The notes beneath the pieces are model-generated. The model did not search any database. It was given only the letters and a program-made list of their open reading frames with translations, and was not told where the DNA came from. From Oscheius sp. JU75 (taxonomy: Eukaryota; Nematoda; Chromadorea; Rhabditida; Rhabditidae): a stretch of DNA of 64,000 bases. The translations under genes and the position numbers were made by a program. Location: positions 9,548,001 through 9,612,000 of the forward strand of contig JASJZC010000005.1 of assembly GCA_037178855.1 (NCBI GenBank), read 5' to 3'. The number at the start of each line of letters is the position of its first letter. Position 1 is the first letter of the stretch. Shown in pieces: positions 25,954-37,122 of this stretch.

Positions 25954-27146
25954 CTAAATGCTTTTAGACTGTAGACTTTCCACAGTAACTGGAACGAGAG
26001 TTCCCGTTGTTGAAGATGGTGGTGCGACTATGCCACGAATTGACATTTTCTTTTTTTCCTTCTTCAGCAAACCAGAAACACAGTACCAAGTAAGAAGAAC
26101 AGATATCAGTGGGTATAAGACGGTCAGTTCCGTTACAACCTAAAAATCACATATTAGAGAAAAAAGGAAAAGTGCTACAAAGGGCCGCATCGGATGTTTT
26201 GCGCCCGTATCACTTCGGTGCGTCCTTTAAAGGACTCGCTGCCGACTCGCAGTTTTCTGTTGATCTGAGCTGCGCTACATCTTTATAAAACAACGCAATA
26301 CTTTACGTTCAACGACAAGTGAGAGCTATTCGAAAAAACATCTGTTGAACTAACATTATTGGTGTACCTTACACCATAAAGAAGATAACTGTGATTGGCA
26401 ATAAATTCGTAACACGGATTATTGGCGATGCAATAAGTCCCAAATAAGGGTACAGCGAAGGTCATCATAACTTGGAAGATGATCAGAAGCACGAAGAGGC
26501 CCTTCAACAGTTTTTAGTGATTTCAAATAGTAAACTGACCTTAAGCAAAAGTCCTCTGGACATTTTCTTGATTCCCTTGAGCACCCTGTCAGAGTGCGCA
26601 CCTTTCTTCATCCTGTTGACCGTTACGTAGCAGTAAATGTGAATTACTAGGACTATTACTGAGCCGATAATTTGAGAAGTGACAGCAACCTTAAACATCT
26701 TGTTTTTCTCATAAACTTCTAAAACACACATTGGCTATTAGCCTGATTTGAGTCACATGAGCTACGGCTCCGGTGATCTGCATTCCAACGAGGAACACTG
26801 TCAAAAGCGCATAGTTGACAGCTTCTGTGAGACTATTCTTCACAAATATGTTTTTCCAGTAGTTCGAAAAGTAGGTGACCAAAAGCAAATCCGTATCTTT
26901 CCAAACATGGTACGCTATTGACAAGGCCATAAACACTGGACTTCTGAGATTGTCTAAAAAGAACGACAGGAACAGAACGAGTGCAGGCAGAAGAGCCCAT
27001 GCACATTGGCATATGATGAGTTTTTGAAAGTTGTTCATTACGGCTTCTCGTGTCAGGATACGATAGATCAAAAAGAGGTTTATGGCTGGCCCAATGGCAA
27101 TAGCAGTGATGATGACAAAAGAATCAGCTACGTCGAAAAAAGTCAT
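25954..27146 (-). CDS. Nematode 7TM receptor, tandem copy B
   Basis: Four exons: 26730-27146, 26540-26698, 26307-26501 and 25954-26139, 318 aa. Seven hydrophobic segments are present, including TM1 (FVIITAIAIGPAINLFLIY) and TM7 (LYPLISVLLTWYCVSGLLKK). It is the fuller of two tandem paralogues (the other is 24416-25357), sharing intron positions and phase. Intron 1 is only 31 nt and ends in AAG, chosen because it preserves frame and alignment. Intron 3 (about 167 nt) carries a GC-rich insertion. Likely a chemosensory receptor. Confidence 0.75.
26160..26280. repeat. GC-rich insertion in a receptor intron
   Basis: The intron is AT-rich at its ends but contains a GC-rich block (GGGCCGCATCGG ... 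CGCTGCCGACTCGC) absent from the equivalent 37-nt intron of the sister gene. Probably a small inserted repeat; no boundary repeats seen. Confidence 0.35.
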
Positions 27147-27360
27147 ATGGAGCGTAGTAATGCCAGTTCAATGAGTAGTTCAAATAGTAGTACGGACTAA
27201 TAATAGGTAATGTGATTGGGCGCGCATTTCCTGAAATGTGAACAAGATCAACAACACCACGGGTGAGGAAGTTGATGTCTGTATTATTACATTTATACTG
27301 GTACCTTCATTAAAAGATCTGTAAACATAATATTTGAATAGAAATCTTCGTATTTTCTTC

Positions 27361-28445
27361 TTAAAGTAGTCTCTTTCTACTCTTGTAGGAGTCGGTCTCA
27401 GATGTTCCTCCGATGGGAGCGGGCCTATGAGGCACTTCCTTAGATCTCGGTGGGCACTGACAGTAGCCAGCATCGTGGCCGGGGCCTGAAACAAAGTTTT
27501 GCAACTTATGCAAAATGGGATGAACCTCCATTAGCACCAGGCTGTCCAGGTCCACCGGGATGTCCAGGGTGTCCGTCACGGCCAGGATGACCAGCAGGTC
27601 CGGCGGGGCCAGGGGCTCCGTTGGCTGAAACATAGAGTTGCCTCTGTCCCTCTCCCTCTATACTTACCATGACTTCCAGGCTGTCCAGCAGCTCCAGCCG
27701 GACCAGGGACTCCCGCTGGTCCTGCAGGTCCAGGTGCTCCACGAGCCTGTCTAGTACCAGGAGCTCCAGCCTGTCCATTCTGTCCTGGATGACCATCGCG
27801 TCCTGGATGTCCTGGGGTTCCGGCAGGTCCAGCAGGACCAGGAGCTCCGACTCCGCCACCGTATCCGTCATGTCCGGGGTTTCCGTTAGGTCCTGGCTGT
27901 CCTGGGGCTCCGTCACTACCAGGAGGTCCAGCTGGGCCTGCGGGGCACTGGATACATCCAGTGCTATGATGGCTCTCAGCAGCTTGTCCAGGACCTCCAG
28001 GCTGACCGGGGGCGCCAGCATGACCAGACTCGCCGTCGTGTCCAGGGGCTCCTGGTGGACCGGGAGGTCCAGCAGGGCAACCGGAAGCCTGGGCAGCACA
28101 TTGGCATCCGACAGACGGAGGTGGTGGCATTCCTCCGCCCTCAGAATAGCTGTTTCCTCCAATGTATCCTCTCTTCTGTCGGAGGAAAGTGCTCAAAATT
28201 TGGTCTCTTCTGCTGGCAGCGTTGACTGTCACCATTTTGGTCCAAGCCTCGTTCGCCATGTTCTGAAAGGTGCTCTACTTGAACAAACGGTAAAATACCT
28301 TAAAGTTTTTAGTCTCCATGGCCACATGCTCTTGGAGATCGAAAATCTCATTCGAGGCGTTGATGATTACGAACCAGGCTCCCACACATACGACCAGGAC
28401 AGCTGATAGACTGCCCACCACAAAATATTCCCCAAGTCGACCCAT
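27361..28445 (-). CDS. Cuticle collagen
   Basis: Four exons: 28299-28445, 27668-28262, 27526-27624 and 27361-27485, 321 aa. Structure in order: a hydrophobic N-terminal membrane segment (YFVVGSLSAVLVVCVGAW), homology block ending in a subtilisin-type site LRQKR (residues about 75-80), a Cys cluster (VGCQCAAQASGCP), Gly-X-Y repeats with a second Cys pair (TGCIQCPAG), long Gly-Pro-rich triplets, and a C-terminal Cys pair (GYCQCPPRS). This is the standard nematode cuticle collagen plan: secreted by hypodermis and cross-linked into the cuticle. A TATA box lies upstream at 28512-28518. The GC-rich coding region contrasts with its surroundings and yields long antisense frames. Confidence 0.95.
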
Positions 28446-28511
28446 CTATAAAACATTGGTAAGCAAAAAAACCAAAAAATAATGTATTGGATGAACAATT
28501 AGGGTGTTGCC

Positions 28512-28518
28512 TTTTATA
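28512..28518 (-). promoter_or_regulatory. TATA box of the cuticle collagen gene
   Basis: On the minus strand the sequence reads GCTATAAAAGG about 65 nt before the collagen ATG at 28445. Strong TATA boxes are common for cyclically transcribed collagens. Confidence 0.6.
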
Positions 28519-28822
28519 GCTGCAAATCTGTTGTCGGGTCACGGCTGCTGCCCCGGTTGTCCCCCGTGGCAAACTGGTATCTCCTAGGATCGCAGTCATT
28601 TCCTTTGATAGATTGCGATAACATTATAAATAGGAAGCGGAAACAAAAAGAAGCTAAAGTATTCACAAATATTTGTTAAAAGGTTGGACCAGGCTGGTGC
28701 AAAGCTGGGGTTACTTTTGGAGCAAATTGGTCTGAGACGTACTACGATCTCTCTTTTTGAAAACCGGCAGTAGAGTTGCTGGGATACGGGGACAGATAAA
28801 AACTAATAGTTTGGATTTCAAC

Positions 28823-29447
28823 CAACTTTTGCCGTTTTTTTCCGAGGCTCTGCTTCTCCTTCTTCGTCTTCAGATAATAAGGAAACTTTACCAAACTCTT
28901 CTGCAGACTGTGTATGATCATTAGAGTCGCTGTCAGTTTCGTAATCCTCTTCTATCACCTCATCTGGAAAACAACATGTTTTATGAAAAATCACAACAAT
29001 TATGAAACAAGGAAAAGTAATAGATTCTTCACAGATCGACTAGTCTCCCTTTTCTCTCCGAAGCATCGAAACACTCATTGATGCTCACAATGGGCAATCA
29101 GTTGTGACTTCTTTTTGCAGGTACATCGTAATCGTGGAGTCAAGCTGCCGGCAGACGAGGCTGACGTTTAAACACCTCACTGTCTCGGGGGTTTATCAGG
29201 AACTGATCTCCTTTATGGTCAACCAGGCATTAGGTCTTAAGCACAACAAACCTTTTGAATCTGTCCAATCTTGCACATTTAGCTCTTTTCTCAGACCTCA
29301 TGTCGTTCCTCTAGTTCGAATCTCTAAAACTCTGCTCATTCTCTGTCTCCTTACATCAAACAGCGACAGCATACTGCCAATAGTAATATTCATCCAGTTA
29401 GCGGCGATGTCCTCGGCGATAAGACAGTCAGGCAGTTCTTTCGCCAT
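28823..29447 (-). CDS. Unrecognised minus-strand gene with acidic C-terminus (structure incomplete)
   Basis: Two pieces look coding. At 29447 an ATG starts MAKELPDCLIAEDIAANWMN, ending at a good donor (GTAAGG) near 29352. At about 28823-28961, after a TTTTCCAG acceptor, lies an acidic, serine-rich tail (DEVIEEDYETDSDSND; LSEDEEGEAEPRKK) before a stop. The middle exons could not be ordered; fragments such as DQFLINPRDSE lie near 29190. The EDIAxNxM stretch weakly recalls exostosin-type glycosyltransferases, but this is not enough for a call. Its start codon overlaps, on the opposite strand, that of the secreted protein at 29446. Confidence 0.3.
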
Positions 29448-29925
29448 GCTACTCTTCCTTCTTATACAAATCTCGCTGTCTATTGCCCTCACACGTTGGG
29501 GTACCGCTACTTTTCAAACGTTCTAGTGAAAAGTTTTTTTTAGAAAAACGAACCCTGAGCTGTGATGTGGATGAATGTCTTCTGTCCGTCAGAGGCGGTG
29601 ACTTTGAGCCGGCTAGCTGCACTTTGAACCGTAGGTATGAGCTTAACACAAACCTATTTCACTTTTAGACGATGGGGTACATGAATGTGAAATCCGTTGT
29701 CTAGGAGCTGACAAGGATTCGGTTATTTCGAAGAGTCCTCCGAGTAACAGGCAGTGTATCAGGTATCCTTCATTTCAAGCTGTCAGACTCTTGAACTTTT
29801 GTAGGTTCCACACGTACAACACAAGAAGAACTTCTGATGGTGACTGGACAATGTGGAGAAATCAGAACTGTACGAAACAAAATATCATTCTGGAAGTACA
29901 CTGTGGTTTTCCTGTAGATTCGTGA
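29446..29925 (+). CDS. Secreted Cys-rich protein
   Basis: Four exons: 29446-29500, 29544-29630, 29669-29762 and 29805-29925, all with canonical splice sites and short introns (38-43 nt), 118 aa. Signal peptide MLLFLLIQISLSIALT. The mature protein has about eight cysteines (LSCDVDECL, ASCTL, HECEIRCLG, RQCIR, QNCTK, VHCGF) and a W-x2-WR motif (DGDWTMWRNQNC). No named domain recognised; likely extracellular. The upstream neighbour on the other strand begins at the same point. Confidence 0.75.
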
Positions 29926-29998
29926 TCTTGTACTGCTAGAAACAAGGTTATGTGTGAGCCTACACTATGCAACATTCGCAAAGCGATGTAGACAAAGT

Positions 29999-31999
29999 TT
30001 ATTTCCCATGAGGAGCCCCTGTCACTGTATTATTCCACAAGCAGCCAATATCTCCAAAGACTCTCACATCCTGACCGAAAAAGTTCAAATGATCCCAGAA
30101 GTTGGTAGCATTGACCTGGCCGTCAGAACAATTGGGATCCTCATTCTGTTCGCAGACAATGTACTGGTTTGGGAGCATTTCCTCTTGGTAGAAGACCTCG
30201 TACTTGTGGTGATAATAACGACCATCCTCAATGGGCGGACTATGAGGAGCAGGATCTTGCCAGTGCTCCACGCGGAAAGAGAAGGGGAGCTGAAAAACAG
30301 ACTCTCTTTCAAAGAAACGACTGCAATATGAGGCCATAACGACAGCGCTCTCTAACTGTCGAGTCTGTGAAGTACCTGTTGATCATGAGCCAGTGCAAAA
30401 GCCTTGTCTCCAATTCGTCCTTCACCGAAAGAAACAAACTTGACGTTTGCTCCATTTACCAAACCAGCGGCCACAATGTAGGAGGAGCACAGAGCTGAAA
30501 GATCGGCTCCCAACGAGTGACCGGTCACCTATAAAAGTGGTCGACCTGTTAAATACGAGTTTCTTACCCAAATTTCGTAGTCATTATATTGGTTTCTCAT
30601 AGTCAAAAAGTCGTCTTTCATACCGGAGTTCCAAAGCTTGAAGAAGGCGTTGTAAAAATAGTGACCAACTTTGCCTCCGGCTATCCAGGCGTACTGGAAA
30701 GAAGGTTATCTTTGCCTCTATGTCTCTTTCTGTTTTTCTGTCTTTTAAGGGATAGAAGCAAACTCCTATGTAGTTGCGGTAGTTCGTTTCTGTGCAAAAG
30801 CACTGCTACTTGTATTGTCAACTCTAAATCAGTCCGAACTCGCTTCCTCGTGGAAGTCAGATGCTCGCCTTTGCTTGGGTTCTGAACTGGTGACTTCACT
30901 CGTCGTCTTCTACCAATCTGGTCAAGTGTTTTCTACTTTCTTTTGAAAACTTTAGCAACTCTTTTGCACCAACTCTCTGGTAACTTTTCTCAACTCAACT
31001 TGACTAGGATCTGGGGTAGTCCCGTGTAACTCAGATCTGAAAGCTCTCATTTTACCGAGAGCCGAGCGGGATTCAGTTGTGCTTTCTTCGGAGAGACTCA
31101 AATCGGGTAGTGGAGGCTGAGGGTAGTGTCAAGATGGGAAGAGATTAATGACTGAGAGCTTTTTCAAAAACAAGAATTTTCTCGAAAAATAGTACTTCCT
31201 TCTTTCAAAAATTTTCAGGCTGATGTCGCTGCTGTAGCTGTCGTATTTGTGTGTTTTCAAGAGAAAGTGAACCGATCATTGTTGCGAGAAGCGGTCAGAA
31301 CGGGAAACGAACAAATAACAAATACGAAAGCAGTAATTGAAAGTAGGGCCATGTCCAATTTTTGCAAGAAGCCTACTACAAGATTAAAAAAGAATTTGGG
31401 AGATGGGTCACGCCTAATTTTTCCTACAATTTTGCTACTGGTGGAATCGTCACCGTATATGTTACATTAGGTACTGCTCCACATGGGAAACCATTCTAAC
31501 GATAGCATCAACAATCTACTAACAATAATTCGGGCTCTCTCTGTTTATCTGTCTCTCTGCCTTTCTGTCTCTCTCTACAACCAACCTGTTTCTCATAAGC
31601 CTCCAGTGGAATCAAATTCTCTTGAACATTGCCATGAGCTCCTCTAAAACTCAGTACGATAACTTTTCTCGACGGAATGATAGCCGAATATCCATAGCAG
31701 AAGTCGTTTTTGTCAAAGTCACACTGGACTTTGTACTGGCGGCGAAGCTGAAAACATTCTACTTCCTTTGCAGAGCTTATAACCAAGAAATTGCTGCTAT
31801 CTCTGTTCCAACAAAGATAAGCACAAAACAGAAAGTTCACCTGGCCATCCCCAAAGACATTTGTTAGGCAAAGCTGAGCATTCGGAGCATGGGCAGCTGC
31901 AGCCAGGGGATACATTACATTTCGAGCAAAGTCATCAGTGTAGTCATTGATGCCTGCTAAAGTTGGCTGAATCGAGGTATATAGAAGTAGCAGTAGCAT
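29999..31999 (-). CDS. Secreted class 3 lipase
   Basis: Five exons: 31841-31999, 31586-31747, 30568-30693, 30376-30528 and 29999-30289, 296 aa. Signal peptide MLLLLLYTSIQPTLA. Class 3 lipase landmarks: an oxyanion strand VIVLSFRGAHGN, AGGKVGHYFYNAF, the nucleophile elbow VTGHSLGADLSAL (Ser about residue 155), FGEGRIGDKAF, the Asp segment EHWQDPAPHSPP and the His segment YYHHKYEVFY. It would hydrolyse acylglycerols outside the cell or in the gut lumen. Intron 2 (884 nt) is enlarged by a dispersed repeat and by CAGAGA-type tracts. AATAAA overlaps the stop. Nematode genomes carry many such lipases. Confidence 0.9.
30740..31175 (+). repeat. About 430-bp interspersed repeat, copy 1
   Basis: Located in lipase intron 2. 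A segment with GTTTCTGTGCAAAAGCACTG ... AGTCAGATGCTCG ... GGTGACTTCACTC ... GTGGAGGCTGAGGGTAG recurs as its reverse complement at about 34150-34580. Similarity is high over the whole length with small indels. Confidence 0.75.
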
Positions 32000-32489
32000 C
32001 TGAAGAACTGATCATGAATCGAAGAATCTTCCAGAAAAATTAGACATTTGTCAAGACAGCCCAACTGGTAACTTAATAGTGCATTCTACTGTAAGTATGA
32101 AATGATCTCGTTCACTGACAGCTGTCAGCATCTGACGTGACAGGGCAAAATTTGCTGAAAAGTTCAAGCAAAAATTGTCTGGTACAGAACAATAACGGTA
32201 GCAGAAGAATCTGTTCGTTGAGAGTCAGATAGGATGATGGACAAAGATGATTGACAGCGAAGATATGACCGCAGCTACAGAGCAGAGGCAGTCTCCGCAA
32301 TAGAGTTACTGACAGAACAGCTTTCCTTTGTGAAATGAAAGAGAAAAGTTTCAAAAAAAAATTATGAACTGTGGTGAAGTCTTTTCTTATCAAAGTACTA
32401 ATAGGCCAAATCTCTTTTTCCAGCTGTGACGGCGCAGTTCTGATTAAACTTCTCCAATACTACAAAACACATTTATTACGAAATATCAC

Positions 32490-32600
32490 TATTACTCCTG
32501 GAAATCTCCAAAATCCGGGTTGCAGAAATTGATGGTTCTTAGCAGCAGAACAGTCTCCATTCTAATTTCTTGCTTCAGTGATAAAGTCACACTGATTTCT
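32490..32600 (-). pseudogene. Degenerate receptor C-terminal exon
   Basis: The minus strand reads TRILEISRSNSDIS with an upstream WRLFCC-stop-EPSIS, clearly related to the last exon end (WRVCCCKEPPFSAVRIS...) of the receptor at 33583-35522. An in-frame stop and loss of the rest mark it as a decayed duplicate. Confidence 0.6.
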
Positions 32601-33582
32601 GTACAATGAAACACCCCGCCTTCCCAATAATCCTAGTTTGTAAAACCGTATATCACTTTGCAAAAATGTATAGCAATTTCATTTGACCGGAAAAGTTAAA
32701 AATGACTCACGCTTGTTGAAGTGAAACTAGAGCCCAACATGGAGTGCCGAACAGTACCGTGTTAAGCAGAAATATGAGAAGGAGAATGCCCAAAAATCAC
32801 GCTGAAAATTTTTGGCATAGAGAGACAGAGAGATGAGACAGGAGGACAGAAAGACAGAAGGCAAAGAGACACAGATACAAAGAGACATTGAGACAGTGAG
32901 ACAGAGAGAAAGACTGAAAGACAATAAATCAAAGGGACATAGAGACAGAGTCTTGAACCAACTCACCAAAAAAAATGTTGCGAACGGTGTAGCATCGGAA
33001 TTCATATAGTGACGACAAATTTGAGAGAATGTAAGCCTCTGAAAATTTTATTAGCTTTCAAGAATAAGTTGCTTCAGACCGCGAACGACCGGATCGTCAG
33101 TAAAAGGTAGCGGAGCAGACCAGACAGTTGATTGATGGCTGGCATAAAAGGTGGGAGGGAGCTCACATTATTTCGGGTAGAGCAAATATTGTAGACGATC
33201 AAATGAGAAACGAAGTAAGCCTAAGTCCCGATAGCGCATGGTTCAAAAGAAGAGCGGGCGGTCCGATTGTAAGAAGCGGGCGGTATATGTATTTGAAAGG
33301 GAGAGGCGCGGAGCTGACCTAGCAATTGGAGACAAAGAGCGATGAAGAGTTGGTACCAAAACTTCAAGAGCGAGTGCTTTCAAGATCACACACGCGATCG
33401 ACCGCTACCGAGTCTGTATCGGGGAAGAGTGATGACCAAGGTCTAGAGGAAAGGCTTGGCTTACCAGTCGGTTGACATCCGTGCGTCCTTGTCACATAAC
33501 ATGTTTCACATTTTCACTTATTGGCTCCTGTTAGAAGAGGCATTTCCAAAAGGGAAAGTTCATTGTGGCTTTCGATTAACAT
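32601..33582. other. Non-coding stretch with repeats
   Basis: Contains the simple-repeat tract and, from about 33060 to 33480, a GC-richer segment (GGGCGGTCCG..., GAGAGGCGCGGAGC...) whose composition differs from its flanks. No gene is supported; the 64-aa frame at 33128-33322 has no recognisable feature. Confidence 0.4.
32810..32955. repeat. CAGAGA-type simple repeat tract
   Basis: An imperfect GAGACAGAGA tract of about 145 bp. Equivalent tracts occur at 31510-31580, 34605-34670, 35200-35235, 38425-38615 and 53021-53112, mostly within introns close to a splice donor. Confidence 0.7.
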
Positions 33583-35522
33583 TTACGAGTTATCACTCCT
33601 ACTCCTAGAAATCTCCGATATCCGCACGGCAGAAAATGGCGGTTCTTTGCAACAGCAGACTCTCCAAACTACCCGATACCAATACTGTCGATAAGCCTTC
33701 ATGCAAATCACGCAGAAAATGGAATTTACAAGAGGATAGCCTCCGACAATTATGACGGTTATCCATTCGATAATGATCGACGTCAGAATAACGGTGACAT
33801 CGAAAAAGATGCCGATCATGTAAATTGTGACAGGAACACTGATGGAGATGGCAGGAATCAGGATCTGAAATGGATTGAACGAAAAACGTGACAGATCGAC
33901 AGATAGATAGATAGACAGAGTAGCAATAATTCCGGGTAAGGTAGACTACCCATCTTGGGAAAATTGGACATGACGCGTCTCCCAAGAAGCTTATTGAAGT
34001 TCCGGCAGGCTACTTCTCGCAAAAATTGGGCATGACCCATCTTACAATTACAGCTTCTCACAACAATTAACGGCTCTCTTGCTCTTCGAAAACACACACA
34101 CGACAGCTACAGCAGCGACATCTGCTTGAAATGTTTCGGAAGCAAAAAGGAGTTTTCCGTCGAGTTTATTGTTTTGAAAGAACTCGCAGCCACTAATCTC
34201 TTCCCACCCTGACGCTACCCTCAGCCTCCACTACCTGGTTTGAGTCTTTCCGAGGAGTGCACGACCTCGGTTCGATAGGCTGAGAGTGTTCGGATCAGAG
34301 TTACTCGGAACTACTCAATATCCTAGTCAAGGTGAGTCGAGAAAAGAAAGGTTACTAGAGAGTTAGAGCAAAAAGTATGCGAACGTTCTCAGAAAAAACC
34401 ACGTCACCAGTTTGGTAGAAGGCGAATCTGAAGAGTGAAGTCACCAGATTTGCTCAGGACACAAAAGCACAGACGAGCATCTGACTTCCACTGGGAATCG
34501 AGTTCGGACTGATTTAGAGTTGACAATTCGAATACAAGTAACAGTGCTTTTGCACAGAAACTAACTACTATGGGAGTTCACTTCTGTTCCCAATTAGCGC
34601 AATCAAGGAAACAGAGAGACAGAGTGACAGGAAGATAGGTAAAAAGACAGGAAGACGTAGAGACAAAGAGTTTGGGGCTTACCTGAGCGAGCAGAACCCA
34701 AGTCAGACTCCTATGCATCCGGAATGTCTCTCGGGACATTGACCCTTTCGCCTCCATTATCTTCTTCTGAACCAGGTAGCAACTACTAACATTGGCGACT
34801 TCACAGCAGACTAGAAAGAATCCAACGCATCCTGCTGAAAATCTGACCGCAAATGTATCGATGTCAAATGCAATGAAGCAGGTTTCAGAGTTGATATTAT
34901 TTAGGGTTGTTGGTATATTGTTCCGTTTCACGTAGGCTTGAACTTTCTCGAACATTGTCCGTTGATCGTGTGCAGTAGACCTACCTCCCAGTTCATTGTA
35001 AAGATGTTCATCCCTGTCAGTGCTACTGCTGTAGTGATGATATGGGATGCACCGAGGGCAAATCTCCAATTGCTATTGAAGACTTCTAGTGGAGTGTCCA
35101 GTTTATAAAAGAGAAACATGCGGTAGAGGCAGCAGTCAGTGACCGAAAGCATGGTCATTGCTCCTGTTGACAAGGTGGCAGTGTGCTGCAGTTTCTCTTT
35201 CTCTCTGTTTCTATGTCTCTCTGTCTCTCCGTTTCCAACTCACCGTAATAACACCTCCCACCGTACCAGGAATAAGTTTCATCAAGCCAGTAACACTCGC
35301 ACCCGCCAATGGAAACAGCAAATTCGGCAAATACAACAATCCAATGAATATAGAGAACAGAAAATCAGTTATGGCCATCTTCAACATGTAGAATTTGAAC
35401 TGTCCCATCGTGTATGGAGAAAACTTCCAAATGGTGTAGATCGTGAACAGATTGATCACTGCCACAGCGCTACTCAAACCAGTAATGATGTGTATGTTTG
35501 TTTGAGAGTCAAACATACGCAT
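33583..35522 (-). CDS. 7TM chemoreceptor, Str-superfamily clade
   Basis: Four exons: 35244-35522, 34985-35185, 34683-34946 and 33583-33864, 341 aa. Shared clade motifs: an N-terminal MRMFDS, then SPYTMGQFKFYMLKMAITD (TM2), YLPNLLFPLAGA, a TM3 with SVTDCCLYRMFLFYK, MSRETFRMHRSLTWVLLAQ, a TM6 starting ILIPAISISVP, and GGYPLVNSIFCVICMKAYR ending TM7. The same clade is intact at 37123-38296 and 46481-47611 and broken at 32490, 42600 and 50142. Intron 3 (818 nt) contains the inverted repeat copy at 34150-34580. Likely chemosensory. Confidence 0.85.
34150..34580 (-). repeat. About 430-bp interspersed repeat, copy 2 (inverted)
   Basis: Reverse-complement match of 30740-31175, placed in intron 3 of the receptor at 33583-35522. 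Bordered on its right by a CAGAGA tract as copy 1 is on its left. Confidence 0.75.
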
Positions 35523-35936
35523 GTTCTAGAAGATTATAGCACTATACGAGAAAGCTCGAAAAGCTCGAACGAACTTCGAATAGCAGGTGAAAAAGGAGCA
35601 TGAGAATGCGTAATGTCATTTGTGAAAACAGGCTTGAACCGGCTCAAACTCTCCTTTCCTTCACCTTCATCCAGTATTCCAAAACATCTCTTCCTCCAAA
35701 TTGCCAGCTCTTCAGCTATTCCCGTTCGTTCAATATTATAATTTCTCCCTCCGCTTTTAATTCTTGTTTGATGTTGTTTCACATGGCCTAAGTTGCGCCA
35801 ATTTACAGATGGAGCACGAGGGTTTACGAAGCTTCATATGGACATGCATTGCATGCAGTTTGTCAGCTGAAAACGAAATTGATTCAGATTTAAGAAAAAA
35901 AAACATACTATTGGATTTAGTTGGCTGTCCACACAA

Positions 35937-36690
35937 TTAGTTGTAGCTTGTATCTTCTTTCTTAACAACCACACGTTCGCTCTTCTGTACTCCATTCTTA
36001 ATCAGTTTTCCATAGCACTGGATCATTAAATCATGGATCTCATTTGTGTATTTAGCGTTGCTGTCAATAACTGTTTCTCCTTCTTTGTGTAACTCTCTGC
36101 TTAACCACATTTCCCTTGCTGGGTATGTATACGCACTTGGGGCATTGAAAGGGGCTTTTGGAGATGTACTTGCAGAATGTGCACACGTGGGACTGAAAAA
36201 GACTGAACCTCTGCGACTCTTTTCAGCAACAGGAAGCTGAAACAAATTGCAGAAAAAAAACCGTCTCAGGCGATTTACGATAATAGTGGGCTTGTAGAAG
36301 CTGATTTTCTCTTGATGTGGCTGCTCATCTGACGGCAATGTTCTCGAAGAATATGTTCTTCTGGAGTGTCTGAAAAACGAGTAAATTTTCATTGTACTGT
36401 ATTCATTCTTCAACTTTTTGCACTCCACGTGATAAATGTCAAGTCTAGGGAAATCTGGCTGAAAATTTTGGACTCTCTCTAAATAACATGCAATCAACCT
36501 GTTCATCCGGTTTTGACTCTCTAAACATGCTTGAAGCCAATAGTTTACTTCATGTCGGACAGTTTTCTCGGGGAGTTCGATGCATTGTCCAATGGTATCA
36601 CGATGTACTTTGCAGTGCTGTTGCAGTTATACATACTTTGAGATGGGTCCCGAGTCCGCAAGTAGAGCAGAAAAAACTGCTTTTTAGCAT
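35937..36690 (-). CDS. Unrecognised protein-coding gene
   Basis: Minus-strand exons with protein-like content: a possible start at 36690 (MLKSSFFCSTCGLGTHLK), a central exon (KTVRHEVNYWLQACLESQ; YLERVQNFQPDFPRLDIYH; ECKKLKNEY) around 36420-36610, a short exon around 36290-36370, and a C-terminal exon 35937-36239 (LPVAEKSRRGSVFF; SAYTYPAREMWLSRELH; NGVQKSERVVVKK). Reading frames at two junctions are ambiguous: the exon at 36290-36370 reads well in two frames. The product seems soluble with no signal peptide. Family unknown. Confidence 0.5.
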
Positions 36691-37122
36691 GGTGCGTCAT
36701 AATGTGCGGTTTTTTCTTATCTGAAATTTTGTGTAAAAAAATTGAAACAAGAGAAATAGTCTAATAACTTTAAGACAAACATTGCAGTGAGCTGGTATTT
36801 AGGCTGAGTTAATAATACGTAACCGAGATTAAGACACATCCTTCTAGCTTTCAAGTAATCGCTTACAAGCAACCCTCGCTTTTTTAATCAGTTGGAGCCA
36901 CGACAAAATCGGATGGAAGTAACAACATTGAGATGACCCTAAGTTTCCCAAAGATGTTTAAAACAAATAACGTAGTGTCGCTAAACCTTATATTAATTCG
37001 AACAAAACAAAGTATATTCTAAAGCAGGCTGATAAGGAGTTTCCACCTGTCCGAATCGTTTTTTTCTTTTCGAACCACCAATCGGTGATTTTGCTGATTA
37101 GCTCTCTCGAGCCAGTTCTCAC

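Noticed and set aside
27669-28406. 245-aa plus-strand open frame
   Set aside because: Antisense shadow of the GC-rich Gly-X-Y collagen repeats; Ser/Arg-rich low complexity with no splice or start context.
32112-32393. Possible RING-like CSCGHIF segment on the minus strand
   Set aside because: Only part of a zinc motif, with no downstream CPxC pair; spacing does not fit a RING.
35139-35603. 154-aa plus-strand frame
   Set aside because: Lies antisense to the first two exons of the receptor at 33583-35522 and includes the simple-repeat intron.
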